This document shows positions 40,142 to 47,580 of a DNA stretch of 64,000 bases, one piece after another. The stretch is from Denticeps clupeoides. Taxonomy: Eukaryota > Chordata > Actinopteri > Clupeiformes > Denticipitidae. The notes under the pieces were generated by a model. The model was not told the DNA's origin, searched no databases, and saw only the letters and a list, made by a program, of their open reading frames with translations. The position numbers and the translations under genes are program-made. Position 1 is the stretch's first letter; every line of letters begins with the position of its first letter. The DNA is taken from positions 1 through 64,000 of the forward strand of contig NW_021629797.1 in assembly GCF_900700375.1 (NCBI RefSeq), given 5' to 3'.

Positions 40142-42136
40142 GACACACACAGGCACAGATATGCTTGGATTCATATGAAAACGCTGTCTAGATATCAGCA
40201 GATGAACCCAGTGCAGCGCAAACAACAGAAAACTGTGTGTGGAGTCGTTACTGAGCACAGCGTCCAACGAGAAAATGAGAGAACGAGGGGGGAGCAGAGG
40301 GAGAGAGAAAAGGGGAGAGGGAGAGACCGAGGGAGAGAGAAAGGAGGAGAGGGAGAGAGCGAGAAAAAGGTAGAGAGAGCGGTAGAGAACGAGAGAGGGA
40401 GGGAGGTAGAGAGAGAGAGAGGAAGAGAGAGAGGTGAGATATCAGACTCGAACGGATGACAGATGCAGTTTTGCTCATGATTTTATTTGTTTATGTTTAC
40501 CTGGTGGCTGTGGGTGGAGTCTAAAGATTTCGACCAATCACATTCCAAACCGATTAGGAACAGGAGAACTGGGCTGGGTGCAAGTGCTAGAACTGATTTA
40601 ACCGGACCTGGTTCTGTTTGGTTATATTTATTTAAACATTCAAAATTAATCTGGCTAATGAGCTTCAACTGTTAATCCATTTGTAGTTATTAATGATATT
40701 AAAAAAATAATTTATTCTAATTTACCAGAACTTCTGCAATCTAATTTCATGCTTCAGTAAAGGTCTTAAGAACATAATAACGGTAAGTAATGCTCTGGCC
40801 GCAGTTAGCAGAATTCGCGGTGGAAGGAGAGGCTGCAGCTGCAGCCAAATCACATTCATCTCTGCCCTTTCAGCTCAAACATCCACAATCCGCCTCCAGG
40901 AGAAGAACCCTCCACACAAACCCAGAGGTACTGAGGTTTACCGGTTAGTGCGTGACAAGAACAGTTCTGTTAGAACCGTGCACTATTTCAGGGTCAGCAA
41001 CAGGTTGGAATCTTAAGAATCTATTCTAATTAGAACAGAATGAAAGGTTAAAATGTGACCTTTGACCTTTGGTGGTATCCCTAGGCTGGGACTCATCACT
41101 GTCCATGTTGCCTTTTCAGCTCCTGTTTAGTTGAGCTAAACATGCACAAACACACACACACACACACACACACAGGCTTGTGATGAGCGCGGTTCTACAC
41201 GCCTTTAATTACAGAGGGAGGCGCTGCGTCCCCCCAGGCAGACGCAGAAGAAGAGAACTGCCTGGACGACTTCTGTCAATCATGGAAAATCACACACACA
41301 CACACAAACACACAAATAAACACACACTTTTGTGTGTAATTGCTGTTTGCTCTGCTATGTGTGGTCAAACCCACAGTCACGCAAGCAGCAGAACAAAGAG
41401 ATCAATGGAAACGGTAAGAAAACAGAATCGTCTAAAGAGAACAGAACCATGTAAATAGGACAGAACCATCACATAAAAAGAACCGTTTATAAAGAATAGA
41501 CCCATCAGAAGAAAACAGAACCATCTGATAAGAACAGAACCGTCTGATAAGAACAGAACCGCCTAAAGAAAACAGAACCGTCTGATATGAACAAAACCGC
41601 CTAATGAATACAGAACCATCGGAAGAGAACAGAACCGTGTGAAGAAAACAGAACCATCAGAAAAAACAGAACCGTCTGATAAGAACAGAACCGCCTAAAG
41701 AAAACAGGAACGTTGGAAGAGAACAGAACCGTCTGAAGAAAACAGAACCATCAGAAAAAAACAGAACCGTCTGATAAGAAAAGAACCGCCTAAAGAACAC
41801 AGATCCTTCTATAAAGAACAGAACCGTTAGAATAAAACAGAACCATCTAAAAAGAGCAGAATCGTTAGAAGACAACAGAACCGCCTAAAGAAAACAGAGC
41901 CATCCGAAGAAAACAGAACCACCGGAAGAAAACAGAACTGTCTGAAGAGAACAGAACCATCTAAAGAGTACAGAACCGTCTGATGAGAACAGAACCTCCT
42001 GCTCAGCAGGAGTGGACTGGTTCCTGACTGAGCTCCAGACACAACAAGTGAGTTCCAGTGAATCTCTTACCTTCTTCCCTTTCTTCTTCCTGTGCGCTGC
42101 TTTCCCGCTCCCTTTATCTTTGGCTTCCTCGCTCAT
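1..42136 (-). CDS. ank3: ankyrin-G (ank3), 5' and middle part of the gene, continues past the left edge
   Basis: Ankyrin-G is a peripheral membrane adaptor that ties channels, cell-adhesion molecules and pumps to beta-spectrin at axon initial segments, nodes and lateral epithelial membranes. Thirty-one shared coding exons with correct splice sites and phases can be read on the minus strand, after alternative first exons. In order they encode 24 ankyrin repeats, a linker and tandem ZU5 domains. Identity as ank3 rather than ank1 or ank2 rests on the first exons [11 protein letters not shown] and MSEEAKDKG, both ankyrin-G N-termini, and on adjacency to cdk1 as in human 10q21. Shared exons (high to low): 20368-20469, 19934-20032, 18967-19065, 18643-18741, 18335-18520, 17922-17945, 15986-16084, 15555-15653, 15357-15455, 15066-15264, 14593-14691, 14258-14357, 13835-13933, 13525-13722, 12783-12881, 12490-12588, 10729-10926, 10531-10629, 10152-10250, 9962-10060, 9525-9620, 8922-8994, 8641-8700, 7054-7176, 5329-5431, 4263-4369, 1623-1847, 1383-1537, 1091-1302, 794-1001, 613-709. 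UPA, giant exon and death domain are outside the window. Confidence 0.97.
387..519 (+). mobile_element. SINE-A copy (tRNA-headed), internally deleted
   Basis: It starts GGGGCAGTGG(T)TGCCTAG(T)GGTTAAGGAAGC, as in the other SINE-A copies, and ends near the CACTTCACTTTC tail. The part with the B-box-like GGTTCGAATCC is missing, and the copy resumes at GTCATGGCTGCCCACTGCTCAC. Confidence 0.7.
613..1847 (-). CDS. ank3: ank3 exons 28-32: tandem ZU5 domains (spectrin binding)
   Basis: Exons 1623-1847, 1383-1537, 1091-1302, 794-1001 and 613-709 encode ZU5-N ([69 protein letters not shown]) and ZU5-C ([68 protein letters not shown]). The DAR triplet needed for beta-spectrin binding in ankyrin-B and -G is present. 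Splice phases join perfectly across all five exons. The last exon ends NVSAR in phase 2, and the FWLADC-type UPA exon should follow beyond position 1. Confidence 0.96.
2194..2572 (+). repeat. 54-bp tandem repeat, seven near-identical copies
   Basis: The unit begins ATTCTCTAATGGTGGTTACA and contains CTGAGTACTACATTCAGC and TATTTATTTGGCT. About seven copies follow each other with essentially no differences. Because 54 is divisible by three, one frame stays open as a repeated 18-residue peptide ([18 protein letters not shown]), but there is no evidence that it is translated. Confidence 0.95.
3087..3317 (+). mobile_element. SINE-A copy, nearly full length
   Basis: The tRNA-like head has an A-box-like TGGCCTAGCGGTTAAGG and a B-box-like GGTTGCCAGTTTGAACCCC. 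It is followed by the family body (GCCACTGAGGTGCCACTGAG, CACTGCTCCCC, TGGCTGTCCACTGCTCACC, GATGGTTAAATGCAGAGGAC). Confidence 0.85.
4263..7176 (-). CDS. ank3: ank3 exons 25-27: linker before ZU5
   Basis: Exon 7054-7176 encodes [18 protein letters not shown] followed by [20 protein letters not shown] once one missing base is allowed for. It is 123 nt where 124 are needed to join the next exon in phase. Exon 5329-5431 encodes [20 protein letters not shown] and then [14 protein letters not shown]. Exon 4263-4369 encodes [20 protein letters not shown] and ends SSPVHSG at the start of ZU5-N. The serine-rich segment is a conserved ankyrin-G linker. The introns hold GGATGGATG and CA-type repeats. Confidence 0.93.
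4370..5328. other. ank3 intron with a GGATGGATG minisatellite
   Basis: No exon is visible. The right part is a degenerate minisatellite (5036-5320) built from GGATGGATGG with TTGGAGGAACTGGGGTGGA variants. The rest is unremarkable. Confidence 0.6.
5036..5320 (+). repeat. degenerate GGATGGATG-type minisatellite
   Basis: Repeats of GGATGGATG alternate with GGTTGGAGGAACTGGGGTGG variants. The tract is G-rich on the plus strand and lies immediately beside ank3 exon 26 (5329-5431). Confidence 0.85.
5432..7053. other. ank3 intron with simple repeats
   Basis: It contains a GA/GGA tract (5589-5633), GT and CA runs (5758-5791, 5948-5973, 6730-6762) and an AAT run (6922-6939). I see no convincing exon. 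Confidence 0.55.
7177..8640. other. ank3 intron with CpG block and triplet repeats
   Basis: The left part is the CpG-rich block and its flanking CTG, GAT and CAT runs. The right part is AT-rich with a CA run (8161-8182) and another GAT run near 8385-8402. No conserved exon is identified. Confidence 0.5.
7265..7500 (-). promoter_or_regulatory. CpG-rich block, candidate internal ank3 promoter
   Basis: About 235 bases are very GC- and CpG-rich, with many CGGC/GCCG words, in a window whose introns are otherwise CpG-poor. The block lies just upstream (in gene direction) of the [12 protein letters not shown] exon at 7054-7176. In mammals, short ankyrin-G forms lacking ankyrin repeats begin with an alternative first exon (MALPQS...) spliced to this same exon. 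I could not identify a matching MALPQS-like exon, so promoter function is inferred from composition and position. CTG/GAT and CAT triplet runs flank it at 7214-7276 and 7503-7531. Confidence 0.45.
8641..8994 (-). CDS. ank3: ank3 exons 23-24: spectrin-side linker and 60-nt cassette exon
   Basis: Exon 8922-8994 encodes [20 protein letters not shown] followed by SDDEG and ends in phase 1. Exon 8641-8700 (60 nt) encodes [20 protein letters not shown]. It resembles the VRKANAPE...SDVEEG segment present in only some human ankyrin-G isoforms. Both its ends are phase 1, so skipping it joins SDDEG directly to EDAMTGD of the next exon. These acidic residues link the repeats to the ZU5 region. Confidence 0.85.
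9271..9325 (-). mobile_element. SINE-B 3'-end fragment
   Basis: CATTTACATTTACAGCATTT followed by GCCAGACGTTCTTATCCAGA is the reverse complement of the SINE-B 3' end (CTGGATAAGGGCGTCTGATA...GTAAATG). Only the tail remains. Confidence 0.65.
9525..12881 (-). CDS. ank3: ank3 exons 16-22: last ankyrin repeats
   Basis: Exons 12783-12881, 12490-12588, 10729-10926, 10531-10629, 10152-10250, 9962-10060 and 9525-9620 encode [107 protein letters not shown] and [18 protein letters not shown]. This completes the 24-repeat solenoid that binds Nav channels, L1-family adhesion molecules and others. The third exon must end at NMANK to keep frame, but the sequence there reads AAG|TGTG rather than AAG|GTGTG, so its donor lacks one G. 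A 227-bp solo LTR lies in the intron before exon 16. Confidence 0.95.
9751..9764 (+). promoter_or_regulatory. RFX X-box-like palindrome in ank3 intron
   Basis: GTTCCCATGGTAAC is close to the RFX consensus GTTNCCATGGNAAC. It lies in the intron between exons 21 and 22. Function is inferred only. Confidence 0.3.
10927..12489. other. ank3 intron, AT-rich, with SINE-B
   Basis: This is a strongly AT-rich intron. It contains a TATATTG-type low-complexity run (11175-11270), a full SINE-B (11271-11463) and a small CTTTGGATAAAAGTGTCTCC fragment near 11710 resembling a SINE tail. No exon is visible. Confidence 0.6.
11271..11463 (+). mobile_element. SINE-B copy, full length
   Basis: The tRNA-like head runs GGTAGTAGCCAAGTGGGTAA to the B-box GGGTTCGAATCCC. 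The body has CATTGTGTCCCTGAGCAGGA and TAACTACTGATTGTAAGTCG, and the 3' end is CTCTGGATAAGGGCGTCTGA...TGTAAATG. The tail motif resembles that shared by fish V-SINE-type elements; the family assignment is from memory. Confidence 0.85.
13225..13451 (+). mobile_element. solo LTR of an LTR retrotransposon
   Basis: A 227-bp block begins TGTCATGATCC and ends CCAACGTGACA, the TG...CA ends typical of LTRs. It is flanked on both sides by the 5-bp target duplication AGATG (13220-13224 and 13452-13456). A TATAAAA-like box lies near the middle. No internal region or coding sequence is present, so it is a solo LTR left by recombination. The exact family is not determined (Gypsy-like is a guess). It lies in an ank3 intron. 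Confidence 0.72.
13525..16084 (-). CDS. ank3: ank3 exons 8-15: central ankyrin repeats
   Basis: Exons 15986-16084, 15555-15653, 15357-15455, 15066-15264, 14593-14691, 14258-14357, 13835-13933 and 13525-13722 encode consecutive ankyrin repeats with the TPLHxAA signature, from [18 protein letters not shown] to [18 protein letters not shown]. All boundaries are phase 0 and most exons are 99 or 198 nt. Two break the pattern by one base: the exon at 15066-15264 is 199 nt (extra base in a C run before NAKAL) and that at 14258-14357 is 100 nt (extra base in [10 protein letters not shown]). Both would shift the frame inside strongly conserved repeats. Flanking exons are intact, so sequence error is the simpler reading. 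Confidence 0.95.
14385..14570 (+). repeat. dispersed fish repeat fragment (possible LINE 3' end)
   Basis: CTTTTATTGTCATTGTACAG followed by GGACAACGAGATTTG and a run of CACAATT/ACATGTAC words resembles the 3' untranslated part of fish non-LTR elements. The assignment is from general resemblance only. Confidence 0.35.
16085..17921. other. ank3 intron between exon 8 and the micro-exon
   Basis: It contains a TG run (16449-16482). A long stretch (about 16.5-17.6 kb) looks like decayed unique or ancient repeat sequence without clear coding potential. Several open frames here have no recognisable similarity. Confidence 0.5.
17922..17945 (-). CDS. ank3: ank3 24-nt alternative micro-exon encoding MMVNRTTE
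   Basis: Twenty-four bases with an upstream AG (GCATAG) and a downstream GT (GAG|GTATTG) encode MMVNRTTE in phase 0. The same octapeptide occurs in ankyrin-B at this point, between the repeat ending NADV(E/Q)SK and the repeat starting [14 protein letters not shown]. Because 24 nt is a multiple of three, it can be included or skipped without changing frame. It stands alone between exon 6 (18335) and exon 8 (16084). Confidence 0.88.
18335..20469 (-). CDS. ank3: ank3 exons 2-6: first ankyrin repeats
   Basis: Exons 20368-20469, 19934-20032, 18967-19065, 18643-18741 and 18335-18520 encode the start of the membrane-binding domain: [18 protein letters not shown], then [54 protein letters not shown] and [18 protein letters not shown] through [20 protein letters not shown]. 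Most are 99-nt, one-repeat, phase-0 exons; the last is 186 nt. The cysteine in INICNQ at the end of exon 2 matches Cys70 of human ankyrin-G, the S-palmitoylation site for membrane targeting. It would be residue 71 in the MAHAAS form here. The acceptor of exon 6 is preceded directly by a 45-nt CA/TG run. Confidence 0.96.
18525..18569. repeat. CA/TG microsatellite abutting the acceptor of ank3 exon 6
   Basis: About 22 AC units run up to the TACAG acceptor of exon 6. In the transcript this is a (UG)n tract in the place of a polypyrimidine tract. Confidence 0.95.
19290..19760 (+). mobile_element. LINE fragment (L2/Rex1-like, 3' end of the ORF)
   Basis: The text GAGAAGATCATCTCTTCCCT, CATGATGGACATTAACC, AAAGCCATCAGCATTCTGAA and AACAGCTTCATCCCACAGGC has the layout of the C-terminal end of ORF2 in L2/Rex1-like fish LINEs. 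There the ORF ends with small-exon-like motifs (ILKD, R-cluster, NSFFP). It is 5'-truncated, interrupted and inactive. It lies between ank3 exons 3 and 4. Confidence 0.6.
21500..21621 (-). mobile_element. SINE-A copy, partial, reverse orientation
   Basis: The stretch from GTGTGTGGGGACGGTACTTT through TGCTCAGTGGCACCTCAG to CACTAGGCCACCACTGCCC is the reverse complement of the SINE-A head and part of its body. Confidence 0.75.
21958..22290 (+). repeat. purine-rich minisatellite (GGAGGGATGGAGAAAGG type)
   Basis: Degenerate repeats of GGATGGAGAAAGGGACAGAT and AGAAGGACAAAGGGAGGTTC keep almost all purines on one strand for about 330 bases. A T-run (22303-22320) follows. Confidence 0.85.
23746..23781 (-). 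CDS. possible third ank3 first exon ([12 protein letters not shown])
   Basis: An ATG opens a 12-codon stretch, [12 protein letters not shown], that runs into a good donor (CCA|GTGAGTATC) in phase 0, so it could splice straight to exon 2 at 20469. It lies in intron 1 between the MAHAAS exon and exon 2. I do not recognise this peptide as a known ankyrin-G N-terminus. The only support is the donor quality, the phase and the position, so chance is a real alternative. Confidence 0.3.
24440..25277 (-). repeat. 29-bp minisatellite interrupted by a SINE-B
   Basis: The unit on the plus strand is close to TCCACCTGACGACCCAACAT plus TTCTCCACA, repeated at 29-bp spacing with variants. It occupies 24440-24670 and 24871-25277, and the gap is exactly a SINE-B copy. 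No CRISPR-like spacers exist: the repeats are contiguous. Confidence 0.88.
24671..24870 (-). mobile_element. SINE-B copy inserted in the 29-bp minisatellite
   Basis: This is the full reverse-complement SINE-B: TTACATTTACAGCATTTATC, CAGACGCCCTTATCCAGAGC, ACTTACAATCAGTAGTTACA and GGGTCTTCTGGTTCATAGGC to the head GGCTACTACCACCC. Minisatellite sequence resumes on both sides. Confidence 0.85.
28437..28552 (-). mobile_element. SINE-B copy, internally shortened
   Basis: CGACTTACAATCAGTAGTTA through ACACAATGGTAGTAAGTGG to CAGGCTACTACCACCCC matches reverse SINE-B with an internal deletion. Confidence 0.7.
29050..29205 (+). repeat. GTTAC/GTTATGTT low-complexity array
   Basis: Tandem GTTACGTTATGTTATGTTGT words continue for about 155 bases. 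The open frames here ([10 protein letters not shown]-type) are simple translations of the repeat. Confidence 0.9.
30060..30176 (-). CDS. ank3: ank3 alternative first coding exon ([11 protein letters not shown]... form)
   Basis: This 117-nt exon encodes 39 residues, starting [20 protein letters not shown] and ending in a Lys/Arg-rich stretch ([11 protein letters not shown]). The donor is AAG|GTAGCA in phase 0, matching exon 2. It corresponds to the N-terminus of the long canonical ankyrin-G form. The ATG (30174-30176 on the complement) sits in a usable context (GCGCTATGG). A purine-rich 5' flank follows at about 30.3-30.5 kb. Intron 1 down to exon 2 is about 9.6 kb. Confidence 0.95.
31904..32092 (+). 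mobile_element. SINE-A copy, diverged
   Basis: GCAGTGGTGGCCTAGCAGGT is followed by CCGAGGTGCCACTGAGG, the CACTCCGC variant and GGTGATGCGGGGTTAAATGC. This matches the SINE-A order with substitutions and small deletions. Confidence 0.75.
33571..33640. repeat. compound (GT)n(GA)n microsatellite
   Basis: About 32 bases of GT are followed by about 30 bases of GA in ank3 intron sequence. Confidence 0.95.
35628..35981 (+). mobile_element. Tc1/mariner-type transposon, 5' end fragment
   Basis: It starts TACAGCGGGTGAAATAAGTA and continues with ATTTCTAAAGGTGGAATGGA, AATGACACAGGGAAC, GAAAGGTGCAAAAA and TTACCAAGGTGCACA. This is the order of the 5' non-coding end of a widespread fish Tc1-like element. 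The transposase region and the opposite terminal repeat are absent, so it is a dead remnant. Confidence 0.7.
36090..36312 (+). repeat. dispersed fish repeat (unnamed family)
   Basis: GCTGGAGCCCATCCCAAGAC, ACACACCTACAGTCAATTCA and GAAACCGGAGAACCCGGAGA through GTGAGCCACCGTCACTGACC match the order of a repeat common in fish genomes. I do not name the family. Confidence 0.5.
36507..36655 (+). mobile_element. SINE-B copy, 5'-truncated
   Basis: It begins in the B-box region and continues through CATTGTGTCCCTGAGCAAGT and CTGTCCCTGTAACTACTGAT to CTCTGGATAAGAGCGTGTGA. Most of the tRNA head is missing. Confidence 0.75.
37622..37635 (+). promoter_or_regulatory. perfect RFX X-box palindrome (GTTGCCACGGCAAC)
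   Basis: A 14-bp palindrome of the form GTTGCC-N2-GGCAAC is the classical high-affinity RFX dimer site. It lies in the ank3 5' intron, 7.4 kb upstream of the MAHAAS exon. RFX factors act in ciliated and neural cells; a role here is inference. Confidence 0.45.
38174..38520 (+). mobile_element. non-autonomous DNA transposon with 16-bp terminal inverted repeats
   Basis: The ends TACAGTACAGGCCAAA (38174-38189) and TTTGGCCTGTACTGTA (38505-38520) are perfect inverse complements. TA at each end may be the target duplication. The 347-bp interior (AGTCTTGAAGGAGTTCCCAG, GACTGGGTTCAGGACCGGTG, GAGAAGGTGTGTCCAAAC) matches a repeat widespread in teleosts and has no transposase ORF. A Tc1/mariner-type MITE is likely. 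Confidence 0.75.
40264..40437 (+). repeat. GA-rich polypurine tract
   Basis: About 170 bases are almost purely purine on the plus strand (GAGAGAGAAA and GGGAGAGAGC words), with imperfect mirror symmetry. Confidence 0.85.
41430..41995 (+). repeat. AACAGAACCGTCTGATAAG-type minisatellite
   Basis: Degenerate units of about 20 bases (AACAGAACCGTCTGAAGAA, AACAGAACCGCCTAAAGAA, AACAGAACCATCAGAAAA) repeat for about 560 bases. They stop just left of the MSEE first exon of ank3. One or two isolated units also occur near 43972-44010. Confidence 0.9.
42071..42136 (-). CDS. ank3: ank3 alternative first coding exon (MSEEAKDKG... form)
   Basis: This 66-nt exon encodes 22 residues beginning [20 protein letters not shown] and ends at a strong donor (AAG|GTAAGA) in phase 0, which fits the phase-0 acceptor of exon 2 at 20469. 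From memory, a human ankyrin-G isoform begins MSEEPKEK and has HRKRKGKK just before the first ankyrin repeat, so this is a conserved alternative start. It lies about 12 kb upstream of the MAHAAS exon and 3 kb from the cdk1 promoter, so it should have its own promoter to its right. No TATA box or CpG-rich block is obvious there. A 41.4-42.0 kb minisatellite begins directly inside its downstream intron. Confidence 0.88.
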
Positions 42137-42273
42137 TTTGGGAGTTCCGGCTGGAATCTCCTCAAGATTCCCTTCATTGCAGAAGAAGAGTCTGGGCTGG
42201 AGCCATCCAAGGTGTTCTTCTGTTCTGTAAATCCACACCAGAGTCCAGGAGAAATAAAAACTGCTTATCCTCT

Positions 42274-42275
<2 letters not shown>

Positions 42276-42320
<45 letters not shown>
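42276..42320. repeat. TG microsatellite upstream of the ank3 MSEE exon
   Basis: About 22 uninterrupted TG units lie 140 bases upstream (in gene direction) of the ATG of the distal first exon, probably in its 5' UTR or promoter. Confidence 0.95.
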
Positions 42321-42321
<1 letters not shown>

Positions 42322-43305
42322 TCGAGTGAATGAGGAAAGAGACGGACTGATGCTTCTATGTACACTCACACACACTCACACACACCATCTCTCTCAGGGT
42401 GTGGAGAGTGAGAGAGAGAGAGAGAAAGAGAGAGAGACGGGCGGTGGAAATGAGAAGAGGTGGAATGGAAACATAAAAAAGAATAAAAGATAAAAGAAAA
42501 AAAATCAAGTGGAGAAGGAGGCTGGTCCTGTTGAGTGGAGCCTCTGCTGCCTACCTGCTTTCGGTAGCAGAAGAACCAGTGACGAAGAGGAGGAGGATGA
42601 GGAGGAGGTATGGAGATCTCTAGCTGCTGTTTTTTGCACGTTTGCTCGCTGGCTCTTCTATTAAATGTGACACTCTGAGCTTCAGATGCCCATGGGGGGT
42701 GCAGGTCCAGACCACCAAGCCTCGGGCTGTTCCAGAAAAAGAAGCCTCCTCAAGATGTCTGTCAACAGATCAGTTTACTTGAAGCACAGGGGCAAGAGAG
42801 CTGAAGGCCACGCCCAAAACACACACACACATTCAACTTACATTTAAACACGGGAGGAAAAGTTGAAAAATGGATGGAATGTGGATGGTTATTTTACAGG
42901 TGCTCCGCCCATATGTGTTCCAGAGAAGGTGTAGCTCCGTTTCTCCACCCTGTTTCACTGCTATCACCCAGAGTTTAATATCATCTGCAATAACAGTATC
43001 AAGAGCAGAATATTGGGGATTCAAACCCAAATCTTATTTATATACATTACATAAATGTATTATAAAATGTGTTATTAAACAGGAGGGTGATGGGCGTGGC
43101 TGTAACAGACAAAAGCTTTTCACCAGGCATTCTCCATCCCTCTGTCTCTTTCACACTCAAACACACACACACATTTAATCTTTCACCTCCCTCGGTCTCT
43201 CTGTGCCACATCTCATGATGCACAGGTTCACACAAAGGGACAGGCGGATCCACGGGAGCGGCACTTTCTAACCTATACTGACACCTGCTGCTCAGAACAG
43301 GAACT

Positions 43306-43349
<44 letters not shown>

Positions 43350-43522
43350 CACACACACACGGACACACACACAGATACAGATACAGCCTCCCGGTGCCAT
43401 CACTATTAGCTTCTTCTCTTGAACCCAGAGTTGACTGCTCTCCTCAATGACTGCCAAATGTTTTTTGACAAAAGGCCTTTCGCCTGTTGCAGCTCCACAC
43501 ATGATTTTGTGATTCGGGTGAA

Positions 43523-43650
43523 CATTTACAGCATTTATCAGACGCCCTCATCAAAAGCGACTTACAATCAGTAGTGGTAGTAAGTGGGACTTGAACCTGG
43601 GTCTTCTGGTTCATAGGCGAGTGTGTTACCCACTAGGCTACTACCACCCT
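43523..43650 (-). mobile_element. SINE-B copy, internally deleted
   Basis: ACATTTACAGCATTTATCAG, CGACTTACAATCAGTAG, then TGGTAGTAAGTGGGACTTGA to the head AGGCTACTACCACCC, in reverse orientation. Confidence 0.75.
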
Positions 43651-44724
43651 GTGTGAAGTGGAATTTGTGCTCTTCTTTTCCTGGTTGTGTTGTTGTGTAT
43701 ATGACGATGCAAGTTCATTGGGGGGGGTTGTCTGGTCTGCTTGCACCCTATAAGTGTTTGTGAGGTTCATATACAAAGTGGACTCGGCCTCCTGTCCCTT
43801 TCTTTGGTAGTGGGGACGTGTTGGCAGCATTTCACCCATCACACCAACTTTATTGAGTAGCTACATGCCACATGATGCAGGTTTCATCACAGGCATTTAG
43901 TAATGTATCATCATCAGATCAATAGGCATAAAAATAAAAAAAAGATACATCATTACACATTACTCTGTTACATCAGAAAAAAACAGAACCGTCTGATAAG
44001 AACTCAGAACACTGTTTTCATCAGATGAATAGGGGAAAAAATATTAACACTACAGAGAAATAAAAAAAACGATACATCATTACACGTTAACCTGTTACTA
44101 GTAAACTAGATTTGGAGTAGAAATAACTATAAGGTGTAATCATATTTCACTAGCAGTGTGAGTTCACCTCAGTGTTAAAGATTTTTACACATTTCATTGT
44201 AAATTCTGATACTAAACTGAGCAGAATTCAGAATCAGAATCGTATTTATTGTGCAAGTACCGAGTAGAAGAAAACAACAACAATGTGTAAGGATGTGTGT
44301 AAGTGTTATTTGTACAAGGTGTAGAATATGTTAATAATATATATATATGTACACACACACACAATATAAATATTAAATATATGTATGAATGTACATTGGT
44401 CTATAAGTGTGTATAGATGAGCAATGTGCAGTACAATATAATAGACGAAAAATCTAAATCTTATAAACAGAGTGTACATAAGAGTGTATATACAGTGCAG
44501 TGCAATGTTAGAATTCGCCAGTAATCGAGTAAATTTTCCTGCGATCCTGAGCGGGACCGGGTGTTAAAATCAGCTCTTTACGCGTAACACCGACACTGAA
44601 GTCAGTCTGTTACGGTGCGGCACAGTGGGGTGGCTGGTGCGGGAGAGTCTGGGGACGTCGGGGGGCCACGACTGGGCTATGGTTGTCCAGTTTGGAGGTG
44701 TCTGTGTTGAGGGAATCGACGTGA

Positions 44725-44917
44725 GGGTGTTAGTAGCCCAGTGGGTAACATACTCTCCTATGAACCAGAACAGCCAGGTTCAAACTACCATTTTTTACTT
44801 CCATTGTGTCCCTGGGAAAGACTCTTAACCCTAAGTTGCTCCAGGGGGGGACTGTCCCTGTAACTACTAATTGTAAGTTGCTCTGGATACGGGCGTCTGG
44901 TAAATGCTGTAAATGAG
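44725..44917 (+). mobile_element. SINE-B copy
   Basis: Head GTTAGTAGCCCAGTGGGTAA, body CCATTGTGTCCCTGGGAAAG and CTGTCCCTGTAACTACTAAT, tail CTCTGGATACGGGCGTCTGG. Confidence 0.8.
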
Positions 44918-45099
44918 ACTGGACAAAACATGCGGGAATAGTCCACGGTCTCCCCAGATGTCACCCGCATAACCTGACATCTGTGACCGGATGTTGTTTT
45001 ATTACATTACTCCCTCCAAATGCCTGATTTCAGATCAGTCGGGCCGCTCCAACCACAGCAGGTCTCCCGTCAGCCCCCGCGGTCCGCTGCCGCGAGCCG

Positions 45100-45251
45100 C
45101 CTGCCGGTTGGCTGCTTTCGAATCCCTGCGGTGACGTGATTGGTCCGTTTTGAAACGCGTCTGCGCGGTCAGTTAAAAGCTGGAGTCTCTGCAGAAAGGC
45201 TCGTTCTTTTAGGTTCAGATTAGAAAAGTTGACCAAAGTCTCCGTAAAGAG
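45100..45251 (+). promoter_or_regulatory. cdk1 promoter and non-coding first exon
   Basis: The GC-rich segment carries TGACGTGAT (45132-45140), an inverted CCAAT box ATTGG (45139-45143) and, six bases on, TTTGAA (45149-45154) followed by ACGCG. A CCAAT (NF-Y) box near a TTTGAA CHR element is the known arrangement of G2/M cell-cycle promoters, including that of vertebrate CDK1. The 5' UTR exon ends AAAGAG|GTGAGT at 45251. The exact start site is not visible. Confidence 0.65.
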
Positions 45252-45521
45252 GTGAGTATTAAATTCATTCCTATATGATTCGGTCGCAATTAATCTTATT
45301 TGTTTTTTTAAGCATGAATGATTCGAGTTGAAATGGGTTTTGTAAGTGAAGTTGTAATGTTCGTCATGAAGAGAAATTTACTAGTATTACCGGGTAGTTC
45401 ACTATAAACCATTCAGCGAAGCGTTGTGTTGTGTGGAGATGAGCCGTCGTCTAGGCTCCTGTCATTTGTCTGGATATTTATTCAAGTGAACTGATGATCT
45501 CTGCAGCTTCCTTCGTTGGGG

Positions 45522-47441
<1,920 letters not shown>

Positions 47442-47552
47442 TGTTCTGCAGCGCCATCTGTCTGTCGTTTGTCAGAGTTTACACTTCATGCTTCTGAATT
47501 TGTTTGTTTGTTTGTTTGTTTGTTTTTTCTTCTGAACGTTTCCTGTTTTGTA

Positions 47553-47580
47553 AATAAAATATTTGTGTAAATACAAGTTC
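47553..47580 (+). terminator. cdk1 polyadenylation signal
   Basis: AATAAA at 47553-47558, about 112 bases after the stop codon, is followed by ATATTTGTG and a T-rich stretch. The 3' UTR before it contains a TTTG run. Confidence 0.75.

Larger units (their letters stand above)
30177..42070. other. ank3 intron between the two main first exons
   Basis: I recognise no coding exon here. Contents: a purine-rich 5' flank of the MAHAAS exon (30.3-30.5 kb), CA/TG runs (31100-31120, 33236-33264, 33571-33640, 40110-40146), a SINE-A (31904-32092), a Tc1-like fragment (35628-35981), a dispersed fish repeat (36090-36312), a partial SINE-B (36507-36655), an inverted-repeat DNA element (38174-38520), a GA-rich tract (40264-40437) and a minisatellite (41430-41995). 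The stretches 32.1-33.2 kb and 33.9-35.6 kb look like unique sequence without recognisable genes. Confidence 0.6.
42137..45099. other. interval between ank3 distal first exon and cdk1 promoter
   Basis: It holds the 5' flank of the MSEE exon, a 45-base TG run (42276-42320), GA and TC runs (42408-42436, 43312-43347), two SINE-B copies (43523-43650 reverse, 44725-44917 forward) and an AT-rich repeat-like stretch (44225-44520) starting CAGAATCAGAATCGTATTTA. I see no gene. Confidence 0.6.
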
